From assembly GCA_033557835.1 (NCBI GenBank), contig JAWQRO010000108.1:1-56735 (forward strand): DNA of 56,735 bases, read 5' to 3'. The position numbers were made by a program, and so were the translations under genes. The stretch comes from Helochares maculicollis. Taxonomy: Eukaryota > Arthropoda > Insecta > Coleoptera > Hydrophilidae. Shown here piece by piece: positions 1-10,101 of the stretch. Positions within the stretch are counted from its first letter, which is position 1; each line of letters opens with the position of its first letter. The notes under the pieces are model-generated. The model made no database searches and had not been told where the DNA came from. It saw only the letters and a list, made by a program, of their open reading frames with translations.

Positions 1-302
1 TATATATATACACATACACGCTGAATTTAATTGATACGGAAAAAAGGAAGATGTACCTTATTTACGTGGGACTCGCAAGGACTAACTTCATTTTATAGAA
101 AGCTTTGTCAGACGTGACGTTTAATTTATATTTTGTTTGTAAACAAACAATTAAACCTATATATCGAATCGAAACTGTAAAGAATAGAAGGTAATAAAAC
201 ATCTGACGCCTCTTTAAACACTAAATTATGGACAACAGACAAGTACGTTAGAGGTCATCAATTTATTAATTTTTATTTCCATAAAATTCAAATCATAAGA
301 AT
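1..302. other. window edge, no gene seen
   Basis: The first 12 bases are a short TA run. The rest is AT-rich sequence downstream of gene A, with no reading frame or motif I can support. Confidence 0.5.
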
Positions 303-922
303 CTATATTTTATATTTAATATTTGCATAGAATGACGTTTGCAGAGCAATTATATCTTGAAATACAAATTGACTTAGAAGTTTATATTGAATTTCTGGAA
401 TATAAGGTGGAAGTGCTGCTACATTTGAAAGATAGTCTTTTACAATGTATGTGGTCTGTAACAAAGCGCAGCTAAATGAAATATGTCACCTATACTGTAG
501 TAAAAAGTTGCTATTTCGTCATCAAATCTATGATTTAAAATGCTGATACTTACATTTAATTGAAGAGGTGTCTTAAATGGTTGGTCGCTTATATCAAAGA
601 CATCCCTAACTGGATGGAATACAACAAATAATGTAAGAGGCAATTCCACCTGAATACTTGTTAATTTGTATTCATTACTAAATAGTTTATAGACTTTCGC
701 AATAGCTATCCATGTATTTGCATCTTCAAATATAGTGAAATTAAAGTTTAAAGTCTTAGTAGTTCTGTTAAAATGTTTCACGTTTCCTGTTGCAATGCAT
801 AAACTTTCATTGAAACTATCGATGACAAACCGATCCATTTCAATATCATAGCGATCACCGAAATAATTTTTCTTACAGTGGATCTCACAAATTAACAAAT
901 AAATAATAGAAAACTTCAGCAT
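303..922 (-). CDS. gene A: secreted DUF1091/Che-like protein, 2 exons, 173 aa
   Basis: Exons, read on the minus strand, are 922-554 and 455-303, with a 98-nt GT-AG intron (donor gtaagt, acceptor ending ttgttacag) in phase 0. The protein starts with a hydrophobic signal-like segment (residues 1-16, MLKFSIIYLLICEIHC). It then has DRF near residue 30, the sequon NRT at 52-54 within FNRTTKTLN, an NEYKLTSIQ block near 83-91, and a second exon containing TTYIVKDYL and ALPPYIPEIQY. These blocks align with genes B, C and D downstream, which is why I prefer this spliced model to reading through the intron, where the paralogous C-terminus is lost. The two upstream introns of B and C are absent. The WP motif before intron 3 is replaced by TP. 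Resemblance to DUF1091/CheA-CheB-like insect proteins is from memory; the biochemical role is unknown. Confidence 0.85.
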
Positions 923-1610
923 TCAGCATGAATTAGGTTTATCTAAAATAAAGGGAAAGTGTAAAATAGATGTCAGCAAAACGTATTGTAGTTATTATTG
1001 TGATATTGCAGAAAAAACTATTTTAACAAAAAACTAAATTTTTCTTGTTTCGATTGAACTATTGCGACTATATAAACGTGCTTTTTTTATTTGAACAAAT
1101 CTACTTGTGTAATAATTTTGTAAATATAATGAGCTCTGTTTCATATTACTGTCTATTTTTGACATTAATGTAAAGACAGTAATAAACCAACAAGTTCAAC
1201 ATATAAAAATTACCGAACAATATTATTTTTTCAATAATATTTCAAATAATAAAACCAAACACTAGTTTCGCAACATGTGAAAAAAATTGATGTATAAATA
1301 TTTAACTTTCGTTCCTATAATTTAGTTTTAAGCACTTCGCCTTTTTGTTTAGAGCCTTACTATAATTAATACTCATTATTGAAGAAAATATATTGGTAGG
1401 TAATTTGAAATTTTGTTTAAATAACTGTTTTCTAAATAAATTTAGAGAGAGAAAGGGAAACTGGTCGGTTTTGTGTTGTTGGTCTCTCTTAAATTGTTTA
1501 TTGTTTACTTACTGATCTCAAATCATCATGACCAGTTACACAATTGAGAAAGACTTTGAAGTGCTAAAATTTTATTGTATATCATAAAAGCTCATTTGTG
1601 CAAACTATGG
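923..1610. other. AT-rich intergenic, upstream of gene A
   Basis: This is the 5' flank of gene A on the minus strand. It is AT-rich with several A or T runs. I see no convincing TATA/initiator pair, coding frame or repeat. Confidence 0.45.
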
Positions 1611-1836
1611 GCACTTGCGCCTATTTTTCGGCAGACGCAGTAGTCGACTGCCCTACGATTGGTCGCCTAATTCGAAACGCTCGGTAAACAGGTGTATTGC
1701 TTACCCATACGACAAAGGAACGCCACATCGGCCGAGAACATTATCGCTGTCCGAAAAAGTGTGTATGAAAGCTGAAGGCAGACGATTCCTCGTTATGCTC
1801 AAAATTACGTCCTTTCACTGACTTCAATTTGGTAAA
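1611..1836 (+). mobile_element. relic of a DUF4817-type (helix-turn-helix) transposon ORF
   Basis: A less AT-rich island gives recognisable peptide pieces when frames are combined: CPTIGRLIRNA, then FETLGKQVYCLPIRQRNA, SAENIIAVRKSVYES, and RQTIPRYAQN ending in TSIW. The order matches the N-terminal helix-turn-helix of DUF4817-type transposon proteins, whose usual pattern is a CPTI-RLI-KFEETG segment, then ENI-AVRESVEE, then S-RR-Q-LG. In-frame stops follow VA and YES, and a frame change separates the first and second pieces, so the copy is dead. I see no catalytic part or terminal repeats. Family assignment is from memory and moderate. Confidence 0.5.
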
Positions 1837-3647
1837 TTTTGTTTCGAGACTTAGATCTACACTCATACAAGATCCAATTGACCTAATTTTTCTAAGTTAA
1901 TGACCATAGCCATATTCGTAAGAATCTCTTTTAACCAATCATTGAATATAATATAGTTAACGTTAATCACTACATTTTTTTTAATAAAACAAAGATTTCT
2001 TTCTTAATGACATAAATCTTTTCAATATTATGTCAAGCAGAATTTAAAACTCGGTTTTAATAAACAAATAATAATTACAGATTGCCGCGATTTGTTATGT
2101 CTACTAAGCATTAAAATATTTTGCAATTATTTACTTAAGTGGCATCGAAGATTGGCTATGCCATTTTACTGGCAGGTTTATATTTGTGTCTCAGCCATTT
2201 TTTCAATGCTAAGATCATAATAATTGGTGATTATCTCAAATGCAACAAAACAGCTGTGCACTTAACAATGGGTTTTTTAATAGTCACAACACCTAGGCAT
2301 GAAACTAATATATGAACTAAAATAAGAATTTTACCCACTTAGAGCAAATTTTATACACAACATTCGGTATTGTCCCTTATTTTATAATAGGCCATTTTCA
2401 AAAAAATTTTATTCCAACTTAACAGATTGATATATCGTGATGAAAAAATAACCAATAAAGGTTGACTATTTCAGGACATTGCTGCTAATTGCTTCTTTCA
2501 AAGTTCATACGAGACCTAAATATGATACTGATAGCGAAAGTAAAGTATATGAAAACGGTTAAGAGCAGTTTTTTGAGGATACATTAAATATGCCTGTTAA
2601 CTCACTAGTAGTACAACGTCGAAAATTGTTAATCTTTACTTTAATCTGATTGTCAATGGTTAATGCAATCAAGGTCTGCATATGTCTTATCCCCAACGAG
2701 AAATTTTAAAAACCAATTTGACGCACACGCACACTTACATCATCTTCGCCGTGCACATTACATCACTTTTGCGTTACAGTTACATTCTTCACTTTTCGGA
2801 CATAAAAAAGCATCATACTAACAATTCTGTCAAATGGAAATCACTAAAGATTATTTTACAAATGTTATTTATAAAAGTTAATCTAACATAACCTCCTAAA
2901 ATAATATTCACATAAATACATAAAGGTATTTACTAATAATGTACAAAGTTAATTTTCCATCAACCTAATACAATAAATAAACTGTGAAAATATCATCTTC
3001 TCAAGGTCTCTATCCAATTGTCAAGTATTTATATGCAGTTAAACCTAGAAATTATTATTGCTTCTTTTCTTATGTACTACGCTTATAAGTAGCTTACAAG
3101 TTTCTAAATTAGTTACTAAACTTTCCAATGAAAAAGTTATTGTATTCGTTTATCGTTTTATATAATTGTAGTTATTTGATATATGCAAAGATTACAACAG
3201 AAATACCACTATTTTTTCTACACATTTTTACGTTCATAATCTATTTTTTCTAAAATGTTTTGCTCTGTTATTTCGATAGGTCAAAGTGATTACCAGTAGT
3301 TATGTTTTTCTATTTAAATGACAAACTCTATCTCTGAATTATATTATTTATTAAAACTGAGCTATGATTTCATATACCAGGTTGATTTACTATCCGAATG
3401 TAAGTTTCATCCATAATTAAGCATCATTTTATTTTGTTGGTGACACTTATACATAGAGTTACAAAGTAAAACAGTACTCACAAATGATTAAGATTTTATA
3501 TATTATACAAATTTTTGTAATATGAAATGTAGATTAATAAAACTTTTATGTGCAAAATGTAATATTGTCCGGATTTAGCATCTAATGCCACTCAATTTAT
3601 TTAACTGTTCACGTGCCATTAAACTAGAATCTAAATTACCATCTATG
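1837..3647. other. AT-rich intergenic
   Basis: No gene is recognisable. A CA-rich patch near 2720-2740 (cacacgcacact) is the only low-complexity feature. Open frames here are short and look incidental. Confidence 0.45.
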
Positions 3648-3654
3648 TATAAAT
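3648..3654 (+). promoter_or_regulatory. possible TATA box of gene B
   Basis: TATAAAT lies 115-121 bases upstream of the gene B start codon. In AT-rich DNA this motif is common by chance, so it is only suggestive. Confidence 0.3.
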
Positions 3655-3691
3655 CTGCTAAAAAATGATACAACAAACAAATAGGGCTACA

Positions 3692-3745
3692 ATGAAGTTC
3701 CCATTAATTTTGTTGCTACAGAACAATAGCTCAAAACCTTGGTAA
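3692..3745 (+). other. small upstream ORF before gene B
   Basis: An ATG opens a 17-codon frame (MKFPLILLLQNNSSKPW, then stop) ending 23 bases before the gene B start. If transcription starts at the TATA-like site above, this is an upstream ORF in the leader. Its hydrophobic start resembles a signal peptide, so it could also be a decayed first exon. No splice donor follows it. Confidence 0.3.
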
Positions 3746-3768
3746 CTAAACATAACAAAAGGATCGAA

Positions 3769-4465
3769 ATGAACAAATTATTGTTTATATTAGTTGTTTT
3801 CAACGTTTATTTCCTTGGACACTCAAAAGTGAGTAAATTATTTTTCGATTGCATTTTAAAAATCATGTAGTTTATTTATAGTCAAACAATAGATATGTTC
3901 TGGAATTGGATCGATACGCTGTCGATTATCAGAATCCATCAATGTGCTTCCATGAAGGATATGTTAAACATTACAATAGGACAAGAAAAGTTCTAAACTG
4001 GAATTTTACTCTGTTTATTAATGTTGTTGATGATACTATGGTATGTAAATTTTAACTTACTATTATTGCTTATATTTTCTGAAATTGAGATTTTTGTTTT
4101 TAATTTTAGGCTGCCGTACAAATGTTTAAATTTGTGAACAATGTATATAAACTCACTAATATACAGACAAAGATGTCATTTAAAGCATTTGTAACATATA
4201 TGCCATTTGCTTCATTATTTAAGACTACGAATCCTCCCTTCACTTGGCCTCCAAAACCTAACGTAGTAGCAAACATTTTGCTTATTATAATTTAATAATG
4301 TTAATTTTATAGGTGACTTACCAACTTAGGAACTACTATCCAGATGTTTCCGACTTGCCTCCCTTCTTGCCAGAGATTCGTTTTCTGATGAAAACAAGAA
4401 CTGAGCGAAAAAATTTTCTTATATTGGAAACTAGTTTATACGGAAAGCTTTCGCAAACTGTATAA
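3769..4465 (+). CDS. gene B: secreted DUF1091/Che-like protein, 4 exons, 174 aa
   Basis: Exons are 3769-3828, 3882-4040, 4110-4262 and 4313-4465. All introns are short (50-69 nt), GT-AG and phase 0 (donors gtgagt, gtatgt, gtagta). The protein has a signal peptide (residues 1 to about 19, MNKLLFILVVFNVYFLGHS), ELDRYAVDY near 28-36, a single cysteine at 42, the N-glycosylation sequon NRT at 52-54 within YNRTRKVLN, NVYKLTNIQ, a PPFTWPP block before intron 3, and VTYQLRNYYPD plus LPPFLPE after it. Splicing gives one uninterrupted frame. This is the cleanest member and the template for the other three. It resembles insect DUF1091 / CheA-CheB-like extracellular proteins thought to adopt an ML-like lipid-binding fold. 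Ligand and role are unknown. A poly(A) signal AATAAA lies about 140 bases past the stop. Confidence 0.9.
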
Positions 4466-5391
4466 AATTTAATCCTTCGTAGTAGCTATAAAACTCAAGT
4501 AGATAAGCGGAATTAGTCCAAATATTATCGTGATTATTTTGAATGTGTTTTATATTTCATAGTTTTGATGGCTTCTACATTTTAAAATTTTAAATAAGTC
4601 TATTTCCGGTAGTAGTAATAAATATTATATATTATTTCATTTCAAGCTATGTATACTTTTGTTACTAATTTTATGCAGTTTTGGTCGCAAAAAGAATTCA
4701 ATTGTTGCGGAGTACAAAAAAAGGATTCCTAATGGCCGCTATTTAAAGTTAAAAAATTCTGATACCATCTGAACAGTCTAAATGTCCGGTTTTTATAAAT
4801 AGAGATTTCGATTTTCGAAAATAATATGTAACAATGAAAGTATCAGTAAATTCTGCAATAGATACTCAAAATATGTTCCTTAAAATGAATCAACACACTC
4901 ACGCATGGTATATTTCTGGGATATAAAATTCAAAATTACTATCTAAGCCCACGAATTCGGTTTATAAGTCTGTTATTTTCTCCCACAAAACAACAAGTAA
5001 TAAGCAACATTTTTTTGTAAAAAAGATTATGTAAGCAGTGTTCGAGTGCCAAAAATAATAAATGAATACACTACAGCATTTAAATATTGAAATATTTCTA
5101 TCATTAGCAAGTAAAATATTTTAATTCCAAAATCAGGTGAATTTTTTTTAGTATTAGAAATTTTTTAACAATTGTTGTCAACTTAGTAATGAGTACATCT
5201 CCTTATAATTGAATTCTTGACTTATTATCAAATTAAAATTTATCCAAACTTGTGCTTCAACCTTCAATGACTTTTGATTATCCAAACTGATTAAGTCTAT
5301 GTAAATATATAAAATAGGCTAAAAGTATAAAAACTGGGTAGCATAGATTTCTCGTGCAGGATTGTTCATCGATGGTTGGGCCCTTGTTTAA
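4466..5391. other. AT-rich intergenic after gene B
   Basis: It contains the gene B 3' flank with a candidate AATAAA near 4607-4612. I see no other coding signal. Confidence 0.4.
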
Positions 5392-6116
5392 ATGACTAAC
5401 GGAGGAATGCTTCCAGATATAGCTGATACTCAGAAAGTTAAGTACCTAAAGGAAGTAAAACATCAAACATTTTTATAAAAGAGAGCTCTGGAGGTAGGTC
5501 AAACAGTAAAGTTTCCTAATAGCCACTAATACCTCTAACAAATACAATAACCGTACGAATAGTGTATAATACTCAAAACTAAGGAACAGTGAGACTGGTT
5601 ATAAAACAAAGATATAACATGATAATTGCTATAAACTACTGATCAATGGTAAAAATTGCAAATTTTGAACAAATATATGAAGGTATTGAAATAGATGTTG
5701 ACAGTGCCATGGCAGCATAAAGAACTATTTAGAGTATTACAAAAAATGTTAAGAGAATTTAGAGCACAGTTTACAAAGAAGTTACCTCAGACGACAATAT
5801 CAGTGTGCAGCAAAATATTAATACAATATTAGAAATTTATCTAAGCCGTTCGTACAGGTTAATAACATTAGGAAAGAAGAAGAAAACCGTGGCGATTATT
5901 TACATAGAAAAAATAGCTTTGCAGTGATTTTGTAAGAAAGTCAAATAAAATCAATTGGCTACCAAATGCTGCAGATTCGAGCTCGATAAGACTTTTAAGT
6001 AAATAAGACGTGAAGATCATACTAAGATGAATCAGACGATGGCAGGAGAAAAAGATAATTGGGAGAAGGAAAATAGAGTAGCAGCAAAACTAAGAGAGAC
6101 GTTATTAGACCAGTAA
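5392..6116 (+). pseudogene. possible decayed coding sequence, coiled-coil-like
   Basis: This stretch is purine-rich and reads as a broken protein when frames are followed. One frame gives MTNGGMLPDIADTQKVKYLK, a second gives VKIANFEQIYEGIEIDVDSA and, after stops, STVYKEVTSDDNISVQQN. A shifted frame gives RKEEENRGDYL and KNSFAVIL, and a last one gives EDHTKMNQTMAGEKD followed by ENRVAAKLRETLLDQ and a stop. The pieces are charged and helix-like and keep a plausible order. No splice sites separate them, so a decayed retrocopy or a degraded gene fits. I cannot name the parent protein with confidence. It could also be an old transposon ORF. Confidence 0.35.
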
Positions 6117-6874
6117 TTAAGTCAAACTTTATTTGCTTGTTTGGGTACTAATAACGATTCTTCTTGAAAGCAAATTCATCGGAAGAGAGTGATGTCAGTA
6201 TAAGAAAGTAAATTGTTTGACGGTAGTGTATACTATTTATGATCTTATAAAAGCAATAATATATAATTGTTGTTACTTAAGTTATAGCTTCAGGTATTAC
6301 TGTTTTGTTTACATCACGTGTTACTTGACAACAATATGTACAAGATGGGTGAAATAAAAACCGATGAATAAGTTAAAGTTTTTCATCTCAATCTCTAAAA
6401 AATTCGTCAAGTAAAGAAAAATGACAGGCTAGATTCCAATTTCTTCTCTCCATTTTTATCGGAATAATAAATTTGAGAATGTTTATCTTTATTTATACAT
6501 TATTACTGAAGATATTCCAAACTTTTTGCACTAAAATCCTTAAGTAAATACCAGTTTTTGTCAAATCCCTAAAATAACATAACATATAGCCAAAGATCTA
6601 TTTATTCATCAAAATTACTATTTTGACAATAAAATAGCTGCTATGATTTTGCAAGTAATATTTAAACTATTTTAGCAAACATTAGCTTCCTTAATTTTGA
6701 ATTGTTGTTTACATTGTATAGTTTCTTTAACGGCCTTGAAACTTTTTACAGCTAGATTTCATCTCAAAAGAGCCGCTTGCTTAAAAAACAATGAAATATA
6801 AATAAATACTATGCTTAGACTATTGAAAGCTGCATTGTTTTAACTTTGTTCTTTAGCTATTCTTTTATATAGTA
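6117..6874. other. AT-rich intergenic before gene C
   Basis: AT-rich sequence. A TATAAATA string near 6797 lies about 75 bases upstream of the gene C start and might serve as its TATA box. Nothing else is recognisable. Confidence 0.35.
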
Positions 6875-7683
6875 ATGGATAACATTAAAGCGATGCTAGC
6901 AATTTCGTTGATGTTTTTTATACCAAAATGTGATGCAGTTGTATGTATAATATATTTGATATAATTTAATGCAAAACAAAATATAATCTCGACATTTGAA
7001 ATATATTTAATAGGCAATCAAACCTAAGTACATCATGAAACTTGATAGATTTACGGTTCCATATGCTGATAGTTCCTTAGTGGAACTTGTAGGAAACGTA
7101 AGTTTTTACAATCGTACTCTTAAAGTGTGGAACTTTCACATAAAATTTTTTGAAACAGTAAAAGAGAGTACACGGGTAAGTGATGACAAATCTAACGACC
7201 AACGTAGCTGGTAATTTTTCTATCTTGCTTAGTTGGGATTCATAACATACAAATTTGTGGACAACGAATACAAAGCGACAAATATATTGATGGAACTACA
7301 ATTAAAAGAGGCTTTGTCGAAAAATATATTTGGAGTGAAAGACTTGTTTGCACAAATGAAGCCTCCTATGGTATGGCCCGTACGTTCTAACGTAAGATAT
7401 ATCAACTTAACAAATTATTCAGAGAAAAATAAATCATATTAACTAAGACAATACAAAACAAGTGCAAGTTTTCCTAACAATCGCAAATTCCAAACATTTT
7501 TATAATGGCTGCTTAATGTTTCAGGTTCGTTACGTTTTAAATAATTTCACATTTAATACGAGCCTCTTCCCTCCATATCTGCCGGATATTGTTTTTGAAA
7601 TTAAAATAAACCTGAAAAAAAGTATGAAGATACTGATGGTTCAAGCTTCCCTTTTTGGTAGCCTCGTGTCTGTAAGGAATTAA
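6875..7683 (+). CDS. gene C: secreted DUF1091/Che-like protein, 4 exons, 181 aa
   Basis: Exons are 6875-6940, 7014-7175, 7233-7391 and 7525-7683. All junctions are GT-AG and phase 0 (donors gtatgt, gtaagt, gtaaga; third acceptor ends tgtttcag). The protein has a signal peptide (residues 1 to about 21, MDNIKAMLAISLMFFIPKCDA), KLDRFTVPYAD near 31-41, the sequon NRT at 55-57 within YNRTLKVWN, NEYKATNILMELQL, PPMVWP before intron 3 and VRYVLNN plus FPPYLPD after it. The intron positions match gene B exactly, which supports a tandem duplication. The YYPD motif of B and D is replaced here by a different sequence (FTFNTSLF), so the C-terminal loop has diverged. Function is unknown; an extracellular ML-like protein is inferred from family resemblance. 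Confidence 0.88.
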
Positions 7684-9061
7684 TTTAAGGGAATTTTGTG
7701 AGATATATGTTTGCTAAATTGAGATTATAAAAAGTTTGCTAAAAATTGTTTAACTACACTGCAGTCCATAACCTATTAAGCAATGTACTGCAGATAATAT
7801 ACCTAACTTTAATGTTTAACTGAACGTGCATAGAGTTTAGTAATACATTCTTTGAAACGCTAAGTAATTTATTCAATAGGAGAAAATAAATTGGACAAAT
7901 TTGTAACTGTATATTTTCATGTCCACAAAAGTTCCACTCACTTTTTGTTACAACAATCAAATATTTATATTTGAAATGCAATATTATTCATAAATAAATT
8001 AGAATTATGGTTCCGTTTAACTAGTTGAGCCGCGTTAAATATTTGAAAATTAAATAAAAGCAATCAAATTAACAAATTGAATTATTGTTACTGGAAGAAT
8101 ATGATTAACATCTTTCTCTTTGTCAAACATGAAAATGTATTGTAAAAACGTTTTCGAGTTTCTAGAGATTTCAGCTCGTTGAAACAATTTCTATTAAATC
8201 TGGTATTGTAGTATTAAATTATTTTATTATCTATTTTATTTGCATGTCAGCATGTCTCTTAGTTTAAAAATGGCTTGCAGATTCTTACTAAATTGTTGGG
8301 CTAGTGTTAAATGAAACGAAAATGTAAAAAATGAAAGCAAGTATAACATCAAAAGTTACTAAATAACGTTTTAATTATAAAACCAACAACAAACAAATAA
8401 AATACGCTATAAAAAATAAAATAATTACTGATAATTATACGAAACTTTTAATTTCTAAGTAAGTACATTTTCATTTGATGTGCTTGTTTGCTTCATATAG
8501 TTTTGTTAATAAATGAAATAATTATCGATTATTGTTTCACTGGCGTAAGCAACAACTGAATCAATGCCAATTAAAATAGAACTTCTTGTGGTAAGTTACT
8601 TTGTGCAACTGCGAAAATAAATATTTTTATAAAAATCTCTGTACAATACCTAAATTTTTGTTGCAATAATTTAACATTAGATAGATTGTCCTGTGATGTT
8701 TACTGATTATAATAATATCAAAGGAACTTAGTATTAAGTCCATATAGAATAGTGATTTCAAGTTAAATCGAGTTATGATGTTAACGGATTATTAGCATAA
8801 ATCACTTCCTTACAACTAATTACAGCGGGTGTCATTACATCAAAAGTTTAATGATTTCGGTATTTAAATTTTATGCACCACAAAGCAACATAACGAATAG
8901 CGTATTTAAAAATTGAATTAACTACATAATTCATAATAAGTCCAAATGATTATTAGATATAAATTGTCCGTGAGTACATAAACTACACATGTTGTTTTAA
9001 TTGATAAAAAAGGCATTTTATGTAATTCTTATTAGTTAAAAGCTGTTTTTAACATTTTGCA
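7684..9061. other. AT-rich intergenic between genes C and D
   Basis: AT-rich sequence. An ATG followed by eight codons and a gtaagt donor occurs at 8564-8590, but the peptide lacks a signal-peptide core and nothing in the family joins to it. No other gene is visible. Confidence 0.4.
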
Positions 9062-9741
9062 ATGTATTTAAACTATTTCTTATTAGTTATATTTTTCACT
9101 AGCTTATGTGTCACTAGTGTAAGTATTCAAAACTAGCAAAAGATATATTCACATCAAGTAATTTTTGACAGGGCCTAAAGAAGCAATACGATTTAAAATT
9201 TGATTACATTGACGAGTCCGCAGGCTACCAAAATCCTGAGATTTTGCAAGCACGATCCTGGATAACCTTCTACAATAGAACTTTTAAAGTTCTAAATCAT
9301 AATTTTAAGACCTTCCGACCAATTTCTAACAATGCTTATGTAAGTAAACTTATACTTCTGCTTTGTGGTTTAAACATAAAATTAAAAACAATTATCACAA
9401 GACCAAAATTTAAATAATTTCAGCTAGTGGCCAAGATATATACTTTAGAAAGTGGTTACCAGTACAAGCTATCTAACATACAATTTCAAATAAAACTAAA
9501 ACAAGCCTTGCAATACAAATATTTTGACATTAAACACTATATGGATAAGACAGATCCTCCTATGGAATGGCCCCTAAAAGTGAACGTCACATACAAACTT
9601 AGAAATTTCTATCCAGACATTTCCAATTTTCCTCCTCTACTGCCGGAAAAAGATTTCAAGCTCGATCTGGTAGGGTACGATAATAATACGCTTTTGTGTA
9701 AAGATGTTTTATTTGGTAGACTAAGATATAAATTTATATAG
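9062..9741 (+). CDS. gene D: secreted DUF1091/Che-like protein, 3 exons, 180 aa
   Basis: Exons are 9062-9118, 9172-9339 and 9424-9741, phase 0, with gtaagt donors for both introns. The protein has a signal peptide (residues 1-19, MYLNYFLLVIFFTSLCVTS), FDYIDESAGYQNP, the sequon NRT at 54-56 within YNRTFKVLN, YQYKLSNIQFQIKL, DPPMEWP at 119-125, and VTYKLRNFYPDISNFPPLLPE without a break. The third intron of genes A, B and C is missing: N129 and V130 are contiguous. The stop lies 56 bases from the stop of the oppositely oriented ILP-like gene, so the two transcripts must share or nearly share their 3' ends. Family role as for gene B. Confidence 0.88.
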
Positions 9742-9797
9742 CTTATATTATACACACCATTATACATACACTTAAAGTGTGAAATTTACAATTGAAT

Positions 9798-10040
9798 TTA
9801 TTTATTCGTTTTCCCTAATATTTCTAAAAGTTCCAAAATATTTTCTGGATTTAAAGCAGATATATTGTCTGATCTTTTGCGAGCAAAATAACACACGATC
9901 ATCTTGGCGTAGTCGAGGTCTGCTCCACAAAGTTTTACTTTGATATTTGGATTTGCGGCCATAAATTTTAGATTAACCACTGAATGTACATCATTTGTAA
10001 GAAAGACAACTAGCAGCATAATTAAAATTGTTTGACCCAT
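9798..10040 (-). CDS. insulin-like peptide paralogue with B chain only, 80 aa
   Basis: This is a single-exon frame with a signal peptide (residues 1-20, MGQTILIMLLVVFLTNDVHS) and an insulin-type B chain containing NPNIKVKLCGADLDYAKMIVC. The two cysteines (38 and 50) are 12 apart, as in insulin B chains. The block aligns with DPNLAIRLCGKQL and VILLVC of the complete ILP gene at 40.1-40.5 kb. A basic site RKR (54-56) follows, then a 24-residue tail and a stop. There is no A chain: no CC-x3-C motif, and between the last B-chain cysteine and the stop there is no GT that could act as a splice donor. AATAAA occupies the last two codons. It may be a decayed ILP gene or a B-chain-only secreted peptide. 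Two out-of-frame ATGs precede the chosen start. Confidence 0.7.
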   Translation of the reverse strand: MGQTILIMLLVVFLTNDVHSVVNLKFMAANPNIKVKLCGADLDYAKMIVCYFARKRSDNISALNPENILELLEILGKTNK

Positions 10041-10066
10041 TTTTGCATGGAGCGCGAAGATGCATC

Positions 10067-10101
10067 TGATAGCTGTGTTTGTCGTAGCACTGCTTTATAT
10101 A
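10067..10101 (-). promoter_or_regulatory. core promoter of the B-chain-only ILP gene
   Basis: On the minus strand a TATATAAA box (10101-10094) is followed about 32 bases later by TCAG (A at 10067), an arthropod-type initiator. The spacing is as expected for a TATA-Inr pair. The start codon is 27 bases downstream. Confidence 0.5.

Noticed and set aside
440..922. A continuous 160-codon minus-strand frame as the full gene A product
   Set aside because: It reads through a GT-AG intron. Splicing 554 to 455 restores the C-terminal LPPYIPE block shared by the paralogues.
2715..2745. CA-rich patch as a microsatellite
   Set aside because: Too short and interrupted to call.
8564..8590. A short ATG exon followed by gtaagt, possible first exon of gene D
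   Set aside because: Gene D already has a proper signal-peptide exon at 9062-9118 and this peptide has no signal-like core.
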